Program-made: the position numbers and the translations under genes
Part shown: piece by piece, positions 63,501 to 64,000 of the stretch
Position numbering within the stretch: position 1 is the stretch's first letter
How the letters are laid out: each line of letters begins with the position of its first letter
Origin: Longimicrobium sp.
GTDB lineage: Bacteria; Gemmatimonadota; Gemmatimonadetes; Longimicrobiales; Longimicrobiaceae
Length of the DNA stretch: 64,000 nt
Direction: 5' to 3'
Assembly: GCF_035474595.1 (NCBI RefSeq)
Contig: NZ_DATIND010000151.1
Location: 62,001 to 126,000 of the forward strand
Notes under the pieces: generated by a model
Seen by the model: only the letters and a program-made list of their open reading frames with translations
Databases searched by the model: none
What the model was told of the DNA's origin: nothing

Positions 63501-64000
63501 AAGGCGCAGGGCGCGGGCGCCGCCCCCGTGGTCAGCCGGCAGGTGGCCACGGTGTCGGTCACCCACTCGCCCACCTCGTCGTACACGCCGCCCCGCATCC
63601 GCCGGGTGGAGTGCCATTCGCGCCGCGCCACCGTGCCCTCCACGGCCACGCCGGCCACGCCGTGCCCGTCGGGGCGCACGGCGATCACGTCCACGCGCAC
63701 CGGCACCCCGGCCGGCCAGAAGTAGCCCTTCCCCTGCGGCTTGGCGCCCAGGTAGAACTCGGCGGGGTGCACCATCACCGAGGTGCTGGCGGCCACCGTC
63801 TGCCGGTTGGCGTCCACCACCTCGGCCTCCACCGTCAGCATCGCCGGCCGGCCGCCGGGCTGCGGCGCGGCCCGCACCGCCAGCTCGCGGTAGCCGCGGG
63901 CATCCAGCGTGTCCACGCCGCTCCCCGCGCTCTGCTCGCCGCCGTCCGTCTCGCCGCTCCACCAGTTCGGCTCCTCGCCCAGCTGGTAGCCGTCGGTGCC
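60551..64000 (-). CDS. Bacterial alpha-2-macroglobulin, C-terminal part (cut by window edge)
   Basis: The last 1149 residues of a large secreted or lipid-anchored protease trap; the N-terminus lies beyond base 64000 and the frame is open to the edge. The thioester motif CSEQ is encoded at 62092-62081, within YPYECSEQ, so this is a thioester-bearing member of the family, which can link covalently to a trapped protease. Around it are the alternating beta-sandwich segments and the helical thioester domain expected for this family, then a C-terminal receptor-like beta domain. It is followed by pbpC on the same strand after 265 bp. A GTG at 63916 could be read as a start but the upstream sequence is in frame and coding-like, so I treat the gene as incomplete. 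Confidence 0.9.
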   Translation of the reverse strand, partial: GTDGYQLGEEPNWWSGETDGGEQSAGSGVDTLDARGYRELAVRAAPQPGGRPAMLTVEAEVVDANRQTVAASTSVMVHPAEFYLGAKPQGKGYFWPAGVPVRVDVIAVRPDGHGVAGVAVEGTVARREWHSTRRMRGGVYDEVGEWVTDTVATCRLTTGAAPAPCAFTPREGGDYTVTFATRDRKGRAVRTSLTRWVVGPGWVPWNDEGKFRMEVVPDRQRYAVGDTATVLIAAPFTNAEAWVTVERERVLRHFRIRVTSGTQTVKIPITEALAPNAYVSVVMVRGRSARPGTVDDPGRPTLRVGYAELKVTPEVKRLAVTVQPLLPEYRPGDTARVRVRLRDAAGRPQAGEVTVWAVDEGVLSLTGYQTPDPIDLIYQPRGLGMRLASNLVSVAPQVPEGQKGARNPGGSGGRDAVGVLRSVFRPTAFFIGSVVTDANGEAVVSGLLPDNITTFRVMALAVTAGDRYGSGHAPLLATRPLLARPSLPRFLREGDDFMAGVVVNHRFPGGVTATVSAQARGVSLLGGARQTLSLGAGRGAEALFHFHAIAGDTARFRFDASGNGAGDAVQVGIPIHPANRPVTQAVSGVLRDTATVEFELPAETDLSRSRLVLGFGTSPLAMVQAYQRWLDIYPYECSEQVTSRGLPLVTLYRAQRASGATLLKGDARPRIEQVVRTLSGRQREDGGIGLWSQTDWTTPWLTAYAGRVLLDAREAGFPVRDTVLNGIASYLTRALHEPDAVRQALGVRDPRVYEVLAERLAAADFLSRMGRPDVPSENLLLGQAARMTWEDRVALAEVLARRGAREPALRLLDAAWAGVRVRGTRAYLPPAAYDRHFYFASPVRPAARLLTATLELRPGHPMLGALVETVVQQGREEGALEWTTQDYGAAVLALYRFERAQRGAPDRMVSVRQGGRVVARMRARRGQTPDSTSALTGLVSTRWDGRKVLRVQVRADGAGPAVYYQLAVREVVGRATYRPLDRGIAVERWYETVDSRRPVTSVAAGQVVRVRLRITIPEDRSMVVLDDPLPAGLEAVDLSLRTVSPFASDLLTPEPENGEEEEPRGAWYWGYGSWDSGMWTAFDHTEIRDDRVVYFARRLWRGSYDATYLARATTAGRFVSAPAQAEEMYNPGVHGRSGGGLFTVRPAGR

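Noticed and set aside
60321-63962. Alternative minus-strand frame of 1213 codons over the alpha-2-macroglobulin gene
   Set aside because: It is in another frame from the conserved protein carrying CSEQ and has low-complexity Arg/Gly/Ala sequence.

Overview
The window comes from a very GC-rich Gram-negative bacterium. A lipobox lipoprotein and a penicillin-binding protein 1C / alpha-2-macroglobulin pair support a periplasm and outer membrane. Two families of short dispersed palindromes (an 8-bp TTCGCACT-type unit and a CTCCGCGT-type arm) are of a kind I associate with Longimicrobiaceae (Gemmatimonadota). The taxon is an inference; a myxobacterium or another high-GC lineage cannot be excluded.

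Bases 1-52354 are occupied almost entirely by four giant non-ribosomal peptide synthetase (NRPS) genes on the minus strand, here called A to D in transcription order. A (39470-52354) has four modules, B (15720-39473) seven modules ending in two thioesterases, C (2015-15220) an N-terminal carrier domain plus four modules, and D (1-1824) a condensation domain and the start of an adenylation domain, cut by the window edge. At least 16 adenylation domains are encoded. Specificity residues read directly suggest A = Ala-Leu-hydrophobic-Leu; B = aromatic-unknown-Orn-like x3-Ala-Leu; C = Leu-Glu-like-Gly-hydrophobic. There are no stand-alone epimerisation domains; four dual epimerisation/condensation (E/C) domains are present instead. 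The two thioesterases end B, while C begins with an unloaded carrier domain. The biosynthetic order is therefore probably C, D, (more beyond the window), A, B, which differs from the gene order.

Divergent from the NRPS genes, across a 1.4-kb non-coding gap, lie three plus-strand accessory genes: a SyrP-like iron/2-oxoglutarate hydroxylase, an MbtH-like protein and a PLP aminotransferase. A long hairpin at 56619-56654 probably marks the edge of the cluster. The rest is housekeeping on the minus strand: an SGNH-fold lipoprotein, penicillin-binding protein 1C and a bacterial alpha-2-macroglobulin running off the right edge.

The most unusual observation is that the 8-bp-unit palindromic repeat lies in frame inside two NRPS adenylation domains, at exactly the same beta-turn before the A8 hinge. 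A third adenylation domain keeps one repeat unit at the same place.
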